This document shows positions 12,237 through 23,075 of a DNA stretch of 41,323 nt, one piece after another. A model generated the notes under the pieces. It had not been told where the DNA came from and did no database searches. It worked only from the letters and a program-made list of their open reading frames with translations. Source of the stretch: Schoenoplectus triqueter (taxonomy: Eukaryota > Streptophyta > Magnoliopsida > Poales > Cyperaceae). Position 1 is the stretch's first letter. Every line of letters begins with the position of its first letter. The DNA is taken from contig CAXKVV010000355.1 in NCBI GenBank assembly GCA_964058805.1, positions 1-41,323 on the forward strand, written 5' to 3'. The position numbers and the translations under genes were made by a program.

Positions 12237-13083
12237 GGGGCGATTTGGTACACTCATTTTTTCGGAATGAGGTGGAAGAGTGATCTTCCAGAAGAATTTT
12301 TCTTTCATTTTGTTCTAATTTTTAGAGATAGTATTTGATACCATAATATTAGAAGAAGAGAGTATTAATATTTTAATTTAATATAATTTAAATATCAGTA
12401 CCTTTTCCATTAAATGATAACAATAATGGTACAATTAAATTCAATAATAATTTATAATAATAATAATAATAATTAATTTAATTATTACAATATTAGTATT
12501 ATAAAATTCTCAATATTTTTTGCAATTATCATGGTAATTAAATTAATGTAATGATAATAATGAATTATAATTACTATTGTTATTATTGTTGTTGTTGTCA
12601 TTGTTTTTGCTAAAAAAATATATAAGTATTATAAAAATAAAATATTTTACTATTATTATGACAGTACCAAATTAATTATAAGTATAATTATCATTACTAT
12701 AACGATACAAATCTGATTGTCTATAATATAATATTAAATAATTATTATAATGACAATTATATATAATATTAAATAATTATTATTACTAACTTTATTATAA
12801 TTATAATTATTTTTATTATCATTATGGTTATCATTAAATAATATAATTATCATTAAAAATAATTAAACAATGAGAAAAAATAAATGACATTTTTATAATA
12901 TAAAGTAGAAGAAAGTTGATTAAATGGTTGAAGATTTCTTCTTTCACCTCTTAGGTGGAAGAAAAATCTTCCAATTTTGTTGCTTTTCTTTCATTTTCTT
13001 CTACTAATGTTTGACAATTTTCTTCTGAAAAATATACCTTTTTCACTTTATTCCGAAAGAAAATGATAGTACCAAGCATCCCT
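12237..13083. mobile_element. large AT-rich MITE with matching terminal inverted repeats
   Basis: The left end is GGGGCGATTTGGTACACTC followed by ATTTTTTCGGAATGAGGTGG. The reversed right end is AGGGATGCTTGGTACTATC followed by ATTTTCTTTCGGAATAAAGT, a terminal repeat of about 40 bp. The interior is almost pure A/T, with ATT/TAA trinucleotide runs and no coding sequence. The flanks give no clean target duplication, so the superfamily (hAT or Harbinger) is uncertain. Confidence 0.6.
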
Positions 13084-13385
13084 CATAAAAATGTTATTCT
13101 CACCTCTCAGATACAACATTAATCATTCAATCTATTCCGCTGTCAAATGAGACATATATTTTTAAAGTAGAATATTTGAAAGCTGATCCTTATATATTTC
13201 TAAACACATATTCATTCTTTAAAATGATGTGCATGCGAATTTGTACTTCGTTTCAATTAGAAACATTTTCTCCCCGAAACATGATAATAGACATAATAAG
13301 ATTATTATTTTTAAATCATCAAGATTGATTTCAAACAACAGATTCAAATTGTACTTTTTGATATTTCGACGAACCAAAATTGTTA

Positions 13386-16300
13386 TGTTAAACCATGAAA
13401 ATTTTGTTAAATATTAATAACGATTAAAGTAGTGATCATAAATCTTAATTTCAATTATGAAATAACGTAACGCAATAATTAATAAAACTTAAACATAATA
13501 ATCTAATTTAATTATTTTATTTTATGTATTATAAATAAATAAATGAAAATAAAGCTTATTTATGAATTTATCTAAGGATCAAAAGAATAATCGCTTAAAA
13601 TAAATTAAAATAAATCAAAGAATTTAATTTGTCAAATAAATGTAATCGGAACATTAATAACGGTTTCTGGATTTAACCCTATTTAGATTTAACAAATGAA
13701 TATAAATGATTTACAATAACAAAATATTGAAATTTCCTAAATTTAATAACCGATAATGAGTAAAAATCTGATTTCCACACCAAAGATCATAAAATCTCAT
13801 CCACAAAGAATCCTATTACCCACTACCTCTCTCTCTCCTCTCCCTCTATCTCTTCATTAAATCCCGCATTTAATACTCACCCTCTCTCTACCCCTTTCTC
13901 TCTCTTTCCCCGTCGCTCAGCTCTTCTCTCCCACTTTTTTTCTCTCTCTCCCTGTCCCCTTGCATTTATTCCCCCGTCCTCTCTTGTTCTCTCTGCGGCG
14001 CCACTCTCCCCCATTCTTCACTCCCTTGATGAGGGTTTCCCCTCCGCCCTGTCATCTCCCACCTGCTCCCCTCTGTCACCGCTGACCCTAGTCCCTCACC
14101 TGTCCCTATCGCTCTTGCGACTCTGCACCCCCGCAAACCCTATCAACTCTCTAGCGAAATCGTCCTATGTGGCCACCCTACCTTCTCTCTTGTCGCCTAT
14201 GTGACCGTTGTCCTGCCCCTCCCCTTCTATATAAGCAAGGTGTGCGCCCTCCTACCCTCCCTTTTTGGCTCTCATGCGTTGAGAATAAATTTATAGACTA
14301 ATAAGAAAAAGGGTAAGCTACTCTCTCGGTTGCAACCGAAATACAAGGAGGGTGAGGAGGGTGGTGGCCGTGCTTACTCGAGTGGGGTTTATCTCTTGGT
14401 TCCCTTACTTGTTGATTTGGGCCTCTCTGACATGTTGGTAAATCCTAACTCACCTTTGGCCCTTGTGTGTTGTATGTCGTTGTGATGATTGTGCCTCTGT
14501 GTTTGGTTTGTTTGCCGAATGACTTGAATTTGTTTTGCTTTTCCCTCCTTACGTTGTCCTTTCTGCACCTGACTGTTTGCTTCTAATTACTGATATAAAA
14601 ATCCTAGAATTTGGAGGATGTGGGTCCTCTGTTCTGACTTGCGCATATGGGGCCCTTGGTATACTGGTACCAGTGAGGTGAGGCTGCCCCTCGCCATTTC
14701 TGGTTGTGTTGCTCATGAATGTTTTGTTCTGGTACGGTTTGGTAAGGGCTCTGTCATGTTGTTTTGTCTGGTTTCTTGTTGGTTACTGATTTCTGGGTTG
14801 AATATAAGTTTGTGCTTGTTGCCTGCTTGTTTGTGCTGCCTTGTTGAGTCTAGTACAATGGTGGGTAGGTTGCTATGTGCTGAACTGTGCTGATTTGCCC
14901 CTTGTTGTGTGACCCGTGATTTCTGATTTTGTGCTACCCCTGGGTACCTGTGCCAGTAAATTTTTTGTACTATGATTTCTTATTGGTTGTACCAGTATTG
15001 GTACAACCCTGTGTCTGGTGCTGTCCCTGCTGCTTGTGTTGTGGTCTGTTGCCTGTTGTCTCTGTCATATAGTATTGGGTTGTTGTGATGATACTTTGTT
15101 TGTCTGCTCCTTCTGGTACTTACTGCTGGGCTATGATTAATTGGGCCAAGGAAATTATAATAGGGAATTTAGATTAGTTATTAGGCACAAAATTTGTTAA
15201 TACGAACTCAAGAATAAATGAATAGTTATTGGGCCAGTAAATGGGAATTTAATTAACTTAAAAAAACTAATTATGATTAGTGAAATGTATTAAGGCCCAA
15301 TAGCTTAAAAGTTTTAAGATAATAAGGTCATTAAATTAAAATATGACTAATTAATTGGAAGCTGCCCCAAAAGGTTCGGCAGTATCCATGAATTAAAACG
15401 TAAACTTAAATAATCGGAAAATGATTAAATTCCCTGACTGCTCCCGAATATGGGATATTAGTGCATAGGCACAAATAATTTGATAGTCAGCGTATGATCC
15501 CGAACATTAAAACACCAACACATTTAGAGCATAATAACTTTTTCTTTAATCTTATTTTTATTTTATTTTTCGTTTATTTTATTTCATTTATCTCTTTTCT
15601 TTCATTTTATTTTATTTTCAAAACTATTTTCTATAACTTATAAAATCTAATAATAATACTTATATATGTAATAAAGTAAAATATATAATTTAGAAACATA
15701 ATAATTATAATAATTAGGATATAATTATTATATATTAGAATATATATTAATCAATTTCTCTATTTTTAAATAATAAATAAGAGAATATCAGAATATAATA
15801 TTATATATATTATATATTAATCAATTTCTCTATTTTAAATTAATTGCTTTAGTAATTAAATCCATAAACTCGAAACTAAAATAAAGAATCAACGTATAAA
15901 AGTGATCAAGAACGATAAACACAATTTAACGGATCAATATGCGAACAACTAAAATTTCCGACACCGCATGTATGCATTATAAATGCTGCCGAAATTTTAA
16001 GAAAAAGACGACGAAACCCGAATGAACGTTTAATTAAATTATCAATCTAATTTAATGGTTAATTGTGAAATAAATAAAGTTGAAACTAATAAACATCTAA
16101 TTTTAATTAAAATAGGTGATATAGTCGACTCGGATCTACTTGCGGAGTACGAGGTCACACCTGACCCGACGTACGCGGACGCCGACCCCGAGGCCGGCGG
16201 TCTGCCTCCAGAGTAGAGCGACTCCGCGATCCTCGCCAGCACTCCCAGGTGCGGTTTCCTGGGATTTAATCTTCTTTCTTTAGAAATAGGAACCCAACCC

Positions 16301-17222
16301 GAAAAAAAAATTATTTTTAAAATAAATCTGATCTGCGGTGTTTTTCTGACCAAAATTAATTAGAGACCCAATTTAACATGTCATATGCATCCGATAAATT
16401 GACTAGCATATTCGAGACATACCCGCATTCGCATGCCATATCATGTCATATTGTATGTAGACAGGATAGGAGTAGGATTCGGGAAATAGTCTCGAGATAG
16501 GATTAGATAGAATTAAATAATTCAAGTTGTAGATTATAATTATTAGAAAAATATTATTACTATCACTAATTATTATTTAAGTCAGGTAGTTAATCATGCA
16601 TTAAATGCATGGGAGTACTGAGAGGCGGACCGGGTAATTCTCAGTCTGAGGTTGCCTTGCATAACTAGACCGTTGTGGTTACGTACGGTGACCCATAGGC
16701 CTGTGGGACCCATCGGTCTGTATATGTACTGCGTATCTTTGCCTGTCGGATTATCCACCGATCCCGTCATTTGGCGGGTTCGGCTGTGTCAGAGTGTTTT
16801 CTTTTGATCAATACTATATTTCTAAATACCTGATTGTGGGATCCAGGTATTTTAGGTTCGAGATTCTCTTGGAGTGAGTGCTAGAGACAGTCCTGCGCGA
16901 TGACAGAGATGCTTCGCTGCATTTGCATGTGAGCCGGGTAGTTAGATAGGATCCATCAGGTTTTTGAGTTTTATTTCTTTCTTTTGGGATTTTATTTGAG
17001 AGATTTGCTGTCCATTCCGATGGAGCTAGCCCCGCCTTTGCAGGCGTTATATACTCTTTGTTCATTCTGGACTGTATGGTCATGTATTTATATTTATTAT
17101 TATTTTGTTTATTCGGTGATTGATGTATTTTATTCATTTAGTCTTCCGTACGCACGTCTCATCGTGCGTACGTGGCGGGATTAAGCACCCCTAATCTGAT
17201 TCAATTATTCTGGCGTGTGACA
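13386..17222 (+). mobile_element. probable solo LTR of a long-LTR retrotransposon, 3837 bp
   Basis: Begins TGTTAAACC and ends CGTGTGACA (TG...CA, with tips TGTTA / TGTCA reversed). It is flanked by identical 5-bp duplications TGTTA at 13381-13385 and 17223-17227. The composition fits an LTR: a 170-bp CT-rich block (about 13,820-13,990), a TATA box CTATATAAGC near 14227, a GT-rich 14.6-15.1 kb tract with no coding sense, and GC-rich islands at 16,130-16,260 and 16,620-17,180. A hairpin CGTACGCACG / CGTGCGTACG lies at about 17149-17174. Both ends and the duplication were found by eye. LTRs this long occur in Tekay/Del-type Gypsy elements, but the clade is a guess. Confidence 0.5.
16115..16213 (+). 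other. short GC-rich open segment inside the probable LTR
   Basis: After an acceptor-like AAAATAG, the frame reads DIVDSDLLAEYEV, then TPDPTYADADPEAGGLPPE and a TAG stop. Codons are GC3-rich, unlike the AT-rich surroundings. A possible donor (CCCAG|GTGCGG) follows near 16247. No family is recognised. It may be a relic exon or a small spliced ORF in an element transcript. Confidence 0.25.
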
Positions 17223-17730
17223 TGTTATGTTATGATTTCTTTATTAACGAGTTCATCAGAATTTAGAACAACAATATATTCTTTCCATCCATTTATTTTG
17301 ATAAATGTCAATCTCCCTATATTTTATAAACGCGAACAAAACGTTTTAAAATTTTAGGAGAATGCAGTTGAATTATTAAATAAATTGAAGTCAAGTTTGG
17401 AGATAATCCCACAAGTTTGGAGATAAAGTTCACGAATTTTATTTGTCAAGCTTAAGCTTGCACTTATTTTTTTTTTACCATAAATGTAATTCTTCTCTAA
17501 TACGGCACGAGCTAAGAATTAATTCTTTCACTGTTCAAAGAAGACAGAAGTCATCTTCGATAGAAGAGTATACGCTAGCTAATGCAAAGGTCTCAATGAC
17601 CCTTCTTGAAGAAAGCCTTTGTTTTAATTCTAAAAAAAAAAGAAAAGAAAAAACTAGTGCAAAACACTAAGTCATCAGCAAGAAGAGATTCAACCCGTGA
17701 TTTACATAACTGGGATAATATAATTTTTTA

Positions 17731-18327
17731 AGAGAATTCATTTTTTGGTCCTGATTTAAAAAAAAAAGTTAGTCTTTAAACTTTAGTTAACCAAATTGGT
17801 CCTTGAAACTTTAGAAAAAGAATACCAACAAGATTCTTGAATAACTTCAAAATAAATCAAAATGGTCCTTATACTTTAAGCACATTAAACAAGTCCTTGA
17901 AATTCTTTTAGTAAAAAACTAAATTGGTCATTGAGAATTTTTTATTTGTAATAATTAATGAATTTTAAATGATTTATATCATTCTATTAGTTCTTTGCCC
18001 ATATGTTATCTAGTATATTTTTTAAATTGTTTCTTCAAAAAAAAATATTTTATTTAAACTAACGAAATAAAAGAAAAAAAATGTGAAGTTTATTTTTTTT
18101 TGAAAAGTTCAGAAATTAGATTAGATTTTATATTAAAAGTACAAGAATTTATTTAATGTAGTTTAAAGTTCAAGGACCTTTTTATTAATTATTTTCAAGA
18201 AGAAGTTCAAAGGTCGATTTGGTGTTTTTTTTTTAGAAAAAAATCACGGACTAACTCATTATAATTAAAATATTAAGGACTGATTTGATTTTTATAAAAA
18301 GTCAGGGACCAAAAGTGAGTTGTCTCT
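17731..18327. mobile_element. MITE, Mutator-like, about 600 bp
   Basis: Imperfect terminal inverted repeats: left AGAGAATTCATTTTTTGGTC then CTGATTT, right reversed AGAGACAACTCACTTTTGGT then CCCTGACT. The interior repeats 'TTGGTCCTTGA'-like phrases in both orientations, as in the common plant 'TTTGGTCCCTGA' MITEs. No ORF and no clear target duplication. Confidence 0.5.
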
Positions 18328-18848
18328 ATTTTTTTCGTTGCACGTTTGAAATTATATCGAAGAATCTCTTATATCTATTCATTTAATTAAAAAGTTGTGT
18401 TTAACCATCATCATCTTCAAAAAAATTGCCAGCAACACAATGCTCTAAAATAAATAAATCAAGCACAACTATTATTATGTTTTAAATCATGCAGGAAAGA
18501 CTTTTACGGCAGGAGTGGAGCTTCATGGAGGCGGAAGACAAATGCAATCCTTCAAAATTTTAAATGTATGAACTTGATAAATGATTATAATATCTTATTG
18601 AATAATCATATTAATTAGTCTTTCAATATTTATGTGTTATTCTTTTATTAACACATGCTTCGTCACTATTTAAGGCACTATATATATTCAAAGATCTAGA
18701 AATATTGAAGCATCCATAAGAATACTCTATACACCTTTAAGTTCTCATAACCCAAACAACAATTCCCATAAAAAATATAGAGGTCTAATAAATTTAATTA
18801 TTTTGATGAAGCCGAGTAAAAGATAATGGTGGTGGGATTTTTATAATG
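18328..18848. other. AT-rich intergenic DNA, nothing recognised
   Basis: Only chance ORFs, with no repeat ends found. Confidence 0.4.
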
Positions 18849-18853
18849 AAAAT

Positions 18854-18996
18854 TGATAGAATGAGAGAGTGGCTAATGATCTAACAAACTAACCACCTAG
18901 TCTAACTAACTAATTCCAATCACTAAATATCCCCCATATCATACACCACACAATATCTCCAACTAACCTATACAATTCTATTCCTATACTCTAACA
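18854..18996 (-). repeat. 3' LTR of the Copia-like element, internally deleted
   Basis: Compared with the 5' LTR it lacks 61 bp between GAGAGAGTG and GCTAATGATC. The missing piece contains the TATAAATAGAGG box that should drive transcription. Confidence 0.85.
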
Positions 18997-19469
18997 TCCC
19001 CCCTCAAACTCATCGTGCAATACGCATGGTGAGTTTGCACATCTCGATTCATGAAGTTGATCTCCAATTACATCACGGGTCGTCTTGAAGGAAGGTAGAA
19101 GGAAGAAGAGCTCTTTTGGCTCAAGAAATAAAACTATTGATTGCTTCATGCTCTTTTTGAGTCATTTTAAAACATCAATAGAATGATCTTTGTCCTTTTT
19201 AACAATAATCCGAGACTCGTTTGAGTTCTCTTGAAAGAAAAGAAAAGAGAAATAGACGTCCGGTGCATGGTTTGATCGTTGAAAATTTAATTGGGAGTAG
19301 AGGTTTTGGTTTTGAATTGTAAGAAGGTTTTGGAGAATTGAAATGATTTGGTGCTGGTTGTCGATGTTGTGAGCTGATAGAAATTAAATCTGCAAAGTTG
19401 AATACAAAAGGATTGGTAGCAACAGAGAAATTCCACTTGAGGTACAGAGATGCTGCTCTAAACAGCCCT

Positions 19470-19769
19470 TTATCTCAGGTACTGATCAACTCCCTGCGTT
19501 ATTACCTGTAATTGTTCCATGAATCGCACACGAAGCTCCTCATTCTCTCGTGTAGACTCATCAGTAGAATCCATGAGCCTCTCGATGTCACAATCAAATA
19601 GAGTCGTCTCAGACTTGTATAGCTCAATTTGACGAGTGGCTTTGCAGAAGCGATCTTCAAGGTAAAATATCTGATCTTGGAGGTAGTGGCGCTCATCCTC
19701 TAAAGTAATAAGCCTCAGTTGCATGTTCTTGACCTGACGATCAGCAGAAGCAAACATGACTTGATGCAA
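19470..19769 (-). CDS. coiled-coil ORF inside the Copia-like element, 99 residues
   Basis: Starts MHQVMFASADRQVKN and continues with heptad-rich, charged sequence (LEDERHYLQDQIFYLEDRF, then ENEELRVRFMEQLQ), so a coiled coil is expected over about residues 14-90. It lacks a zinc knuckle and any pol motif. It starts about 400 bp after the primer-binding site, where gag would begin. It could be a rudimentary gag-like protein or a captured host coiled-coil exon: a donor-like CAG|GTAATAAC lies near its 3' end. Expression is unknown. Confidence 0.4.
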   Translation of the reverse strand: MHQVMFASADRQVKNMQLRLITLEDERHYLQDQIFYLEDRFCKATRQIELYKSETTLFDCDIERLMDSTDESTRENEELRVRFMEQLQVITQGVDQYLR

Positions 19770-20187
19770 TCGCGATGGGTGAAATCATCTGAGGCTTGAT
19801 GCTCGCGATCAGGAAGCACGAAGATGTGCGATGAGCGGAAATCACAAGACACAATCAGGAGAGGCAATCTTGATCTGATCTTGAGGAGAAGAAACAACAA
19901 TTCTTGATTTGTGAGATGAATTGAGCAGAAATCGTGGAGGCGATCAGCGAAGCAAAAACAGTAAAAATCGATTTCTTGATCGGCGGAGAAACAATTTTTG
20001 ATCGGATCTAGAGGAATAAGAAGAGTAGAAAAAGTAGAATAAAATAGAAGACTAGAATAGAGGGCTAGTTGTGGGAATAAAATCTGGAATAGAGTGGAAT
20101 GAGGGTTGGGATAAGGGCTGAGATAAGATGCATAATTTCTGGAATAGGCGTGAGCCTAATTCCAGCGGTTTTCTGGCTCTGATACCA

Positions 20188-20391
20188 TGATAGAATGAGA
20201 GAGTGAGAGAGAAATTTTTTATTATCTTGAGTGAATTGATTATAATGTCTAAGCCTCTATTTATAGGCTAATGATCTAACAAACTAACAACCTAGTCTAA
20301 CTAACTAATTCCAATCACTAAATATCCCCCATATCATACACCACACAATATCTCCAACTAACCTATACAATTCTATTTCTATACTCTAACA
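20188..20391 (-). repeat. 5' LTR of the Copia-like element, full length
   Basis: Reads TGTTAGAGTATAG to TCATTCTATCA on the minus strand, with a TATAAATAGAGG box about 60% of the way along. Confidence 0.9.
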
Positions 20392-20396
20392 AAAAT

Positions 20397-21140
20397 GTTA
20401 GCACTCAATTACTCATCTGTCATCATCCAACAATAGATAAAACAAAACGTGTAATGAAAAAAGCAGCATTATTTGCTAATTCTCTGATTCTTTCTAACTT
20501 GTCACATCATGAAATTTTAAAAACCACTTTGCACAGAATGACAATTTGCATTAGGACCAGATTAGCTGAATTCTAAATTCTCAAGGTCAAGGTCTGACCG
20601 CGCCTTGTGTGAGACAGTGAGGTGTGCCAGTCAGCAGTGTGCCAGCCAATATAAATTTGTTTTCTTTTTGTTAGTTCAGAGGTACTAAACTACATATTAT
20701 ATTTTAATATTCAATTCAATAAACCTTTATTCTTCAGCTCTTATTGTAGCATCTTTTCCAAATGATAATTTGACAGCCTAATAAGTGATCTAGAGCCGCC
20801 CTTTATTTTATTTTAAAAAAAGCCTGCTTCTTCAGAGGGCCCACCACCTAATAATTAAATCTGATATTTATGAGCAGCAAATTTCTGTAAATATATGAAT
20901 TGGACCAATAATTATTCAATAAATATTACTCTAAATTTAATATTTAAATTAATAAATAGTTTTTTTATAGTCTACATTTTACGTATTTTAAAATATATGA
21001 CTTTAAAATAAATATATATTTTTGAATAATGATTGATCTAGACAGTGAGGCAGTAGATTCGATTCCCCTATATTAATGTTGCTCGTATGTGTACGTCGTG
21101 CCCATCCTTTAGACTGTAGTCTTCAGAGCCATCACTTCCG
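20397..21140. other. intergenic DNA, nothing recognised
   Basis: AT-rich sequence with no supported ORF or repeat ends. Confidence 0.4.
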
Positions 21141-21310
21141 GGTCTGCACAAAATAGTTCGGATTCTTAACTCGATTCGGGCTCAGCTCGGATTCGAACTA
21201 ATCTGGCTCGAGCTAAATTGGCTCGAGCTGATCTGACTCGGTTGAAAAATGAGTTGATCCCGAGTTGATACTTACTCATCATCTCGCTCATATATCATAT
21301 ATATATATAG

Positions 21311-21704
21311 AGTAATGCTATGGTGCTTCGCGAAGCAAAAAAAATTTTGTGCTTCGCGTCCGTATCTCGAATTTAAAAGTTCAAATGGCCGATCCAAACG
21401 TTGAACATCATCTTCATATTGAAATATCCTTGGAGATCAAATTTTATATTTTTTTGAATTTTTTTGATATTTTTTAGATGGGTACAAAGTTTGTTGATCT
21501 AAAGATTTCTGCACCATCCAAAACAAGCGACTTTGTACCCATCTAAAAAATATCAAAAAAATTCAAAAAATATAAAATTTGATCTCCAAGGATATTTCAA
21601 TATGAAGATGATGCTCAACGGTTTGGATCGGCCGTTTGAACTTTTAAATTCGAGATACGGACGCGAAGCACAAAATTTTTTTTACTTCGCGAAGCACCAT
21701 AGCA

Positions 21705-21709
<5 letters not shown>
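21311..21709. mobile_element. fold-back element, 180-bp arms and 39-bp loop
   Basis: The left arm 21311-21490 (AGTAATGCTATGGTGC ... GATGGGTACAAAGT) is the near-perfect reverse complement of the right arm 21530-21709 (ACTTTGTACCC ... GCACCATAGCATCACT). The arm tip contains a 14-bp perfect palindrome TGCTTCGCGAAGCA. It has no coding capacity, and TA- and CT-rich simple repeats flank it. A transcript would form a long, nearly perfect hairpin. Confidence 0.85.

Positions 21710-21764
<55 letters not shown>
21706..21764. repeat. (CT)n followed by (TA)n microsatellite
   Basis: CT run then TA run directly abutting the fold-back element. Confidence 0.9.
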
Positions 21765-21770
<6 letters not shown>

Positions 21771-21845
21771 TCCAACGCCCAGCGCCCCAGCCAACCCTAA
21801 CCCTAAATTTATTTCATGATTTACGAATTCGCCGCTCTCTCTCTC

Positions 21846-23075
21846 TCTCTCTCTTTAGCTCTAAATTAATTACACTAGATAATGCATCCAATAATAATAA
21901 GGCATCGTTAATTTTGAAGTCTGATTTGCAAGAGAGAGGTAAGTTATATTTTGAGGGGTTATTTTTTCATGTGAGGTGTTGTGCTCAAATCTTAAATTTG
22001 GTGGTGCAAGATGGTCTTAATAAAATTGAGTCATGTATTTGGAAAATTAGGGAAGCTGTTAAGTACCTCAGAAAGTCCACAGCTCGTCTGTTAAAATTTG
22101 GTGAAATAGCAATGCATTTAGGTGTCTAAACAAATCAGTCATTGTGCACCGATGTGAAAACTAGATGAAACTCGACTCATTGCATGCTTGAATCAGCTAT
22201 TCACAATAAATTTGCCTTTAGTAAATATGCATTGAGAGACTCAGCTTTGAATGGCAGCCCACGGAGGGGGAGTGAGCAAGAGCCTTAAAAGTATGTAAGT
22301 TATTTGAGGTTTTCGTGGATGCTATACCAATCTTTTCTCGGGAACGATGTGCCCAACAATAATTTTATTTCTTGTGGAAGTTTATAAGGTCAAAAAAGTG
22401 ATAAGTGAGGCTTATTTCTCTGATGATGTTTTCTTGAAAACTATGAGTATACCTATGTGAGAGAAGTTTGAGAAATATTGGGGTGAAATAAGGATTCTTA
22501 TGTCGATTGCTTTCATACTAGATCTTAGATTTAAATTGATGTCGGTGGATTTTACTTTTAAAATACTATACCTAGCTGAAGAATTAGGTAGTCGAATTGA
22601 AGAAGTGACCAAAACTTTGCAAAATCTTTATGAGAAGTATTCAAAAGATCATAGGGCTAAGGCTAGCAAGGCTGCTGTAGGTAGTATAATAGTTGCTACC
22701 CTTGTTGTCCTGACAAGGAAAAATGATGATTTTTATGTTTTTCTTAAATCTATAGATGTTGAAAATCCATCAAAATCATATTTGGAAGTGTATTTAGGAG
22801 AACCAAGGTTTGTGGTAGAAGATGAGGAGAGTTTTTTTGATGTTTTAAAATGGTGGAGTCAAAATTATAGTAAGTTTTCTATTTTAAGTAAGTTGGCACG
22901 TGATGTGCTTTGCATCCCAATAACGACCGTAGCTTGTGAATCAACCTTTAGTGCCGGAGGTCGGGTATTGAATGATTATCCTCACTTAAAAAAGCTATGG
23001 TGGATATTCTAGTTTGTGGTGGCGATTGGATAAAAGCTGCTTCAAAAACCACAATACAAACACTAGAGGTGAAAG
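21846..23075 (+). pseudogene. hAT transposase pseudogene
   Basis: Translation in shifting frames gives hAT landmarks in order. They are TLDNASNN (RNase H-like catalytic region), HVRCCAQILNLVVQDGL, CTDVKTR-stop-NSTHCMLESA (cf. DVxTRWNSTxxMLE), then from about 22440 a long open stretch MREKFEKYWGEIRILMS... to the C-terminal dimerisation region (FDVLKWWSQNYSKFSILSKL, then ITTVACESTFSAGGRVLND). A frameshift near 22985 separates this from ILVCGGDWIKAASKTT. The N-terminal BED zinc finger is missing, and several stops interrupt the frame, so it is inactive. Confidence 0.85.

Larger units (their letters stand above)
18854..20391 (-). mobile_element. compact non-autonomous Copia-like LTR retrotransposon
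   Basis: Every landmark is visible. Target duplication AAAAT lies at 18849-18853 and 20392-20396. The 5' LTR on the minus strand is 20391-20188 (204 bp, TGTTAGAG...TTCTATCA). The primer-binding site TGGTATCAGAGC (20187-20176), complementary to initiator Met-tRNA, is directly adjacent. The polypyrimidine on the plus strand at 18997-19005 is the polypurine tract GAGGGGGGA next to the 3' LTR (18996-18854). The 3' LTR is only 143 bp because it lacks a 61-bp segment. Otherwise the LTRs differ at about two positions, suggesting recent insertion. There is no protease, integrase or reverse transcriptase: only a 99-codon coiled-coil ORF. Confidence 0.9.

Noticed and set aside
14618..14893. 91-codon hydrophobic/Cys-rich ORF
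   Set aside because: It lies in a GT-rich noncoding tract of the probable LTR and has no recognisable domain.
21785..21810. CCCTAACCCTAA telomere-like repeats
   Set aside because: Only two units with one base missing from the plant TTTAGGG form, so chance or a short CT/AT-rich tract.
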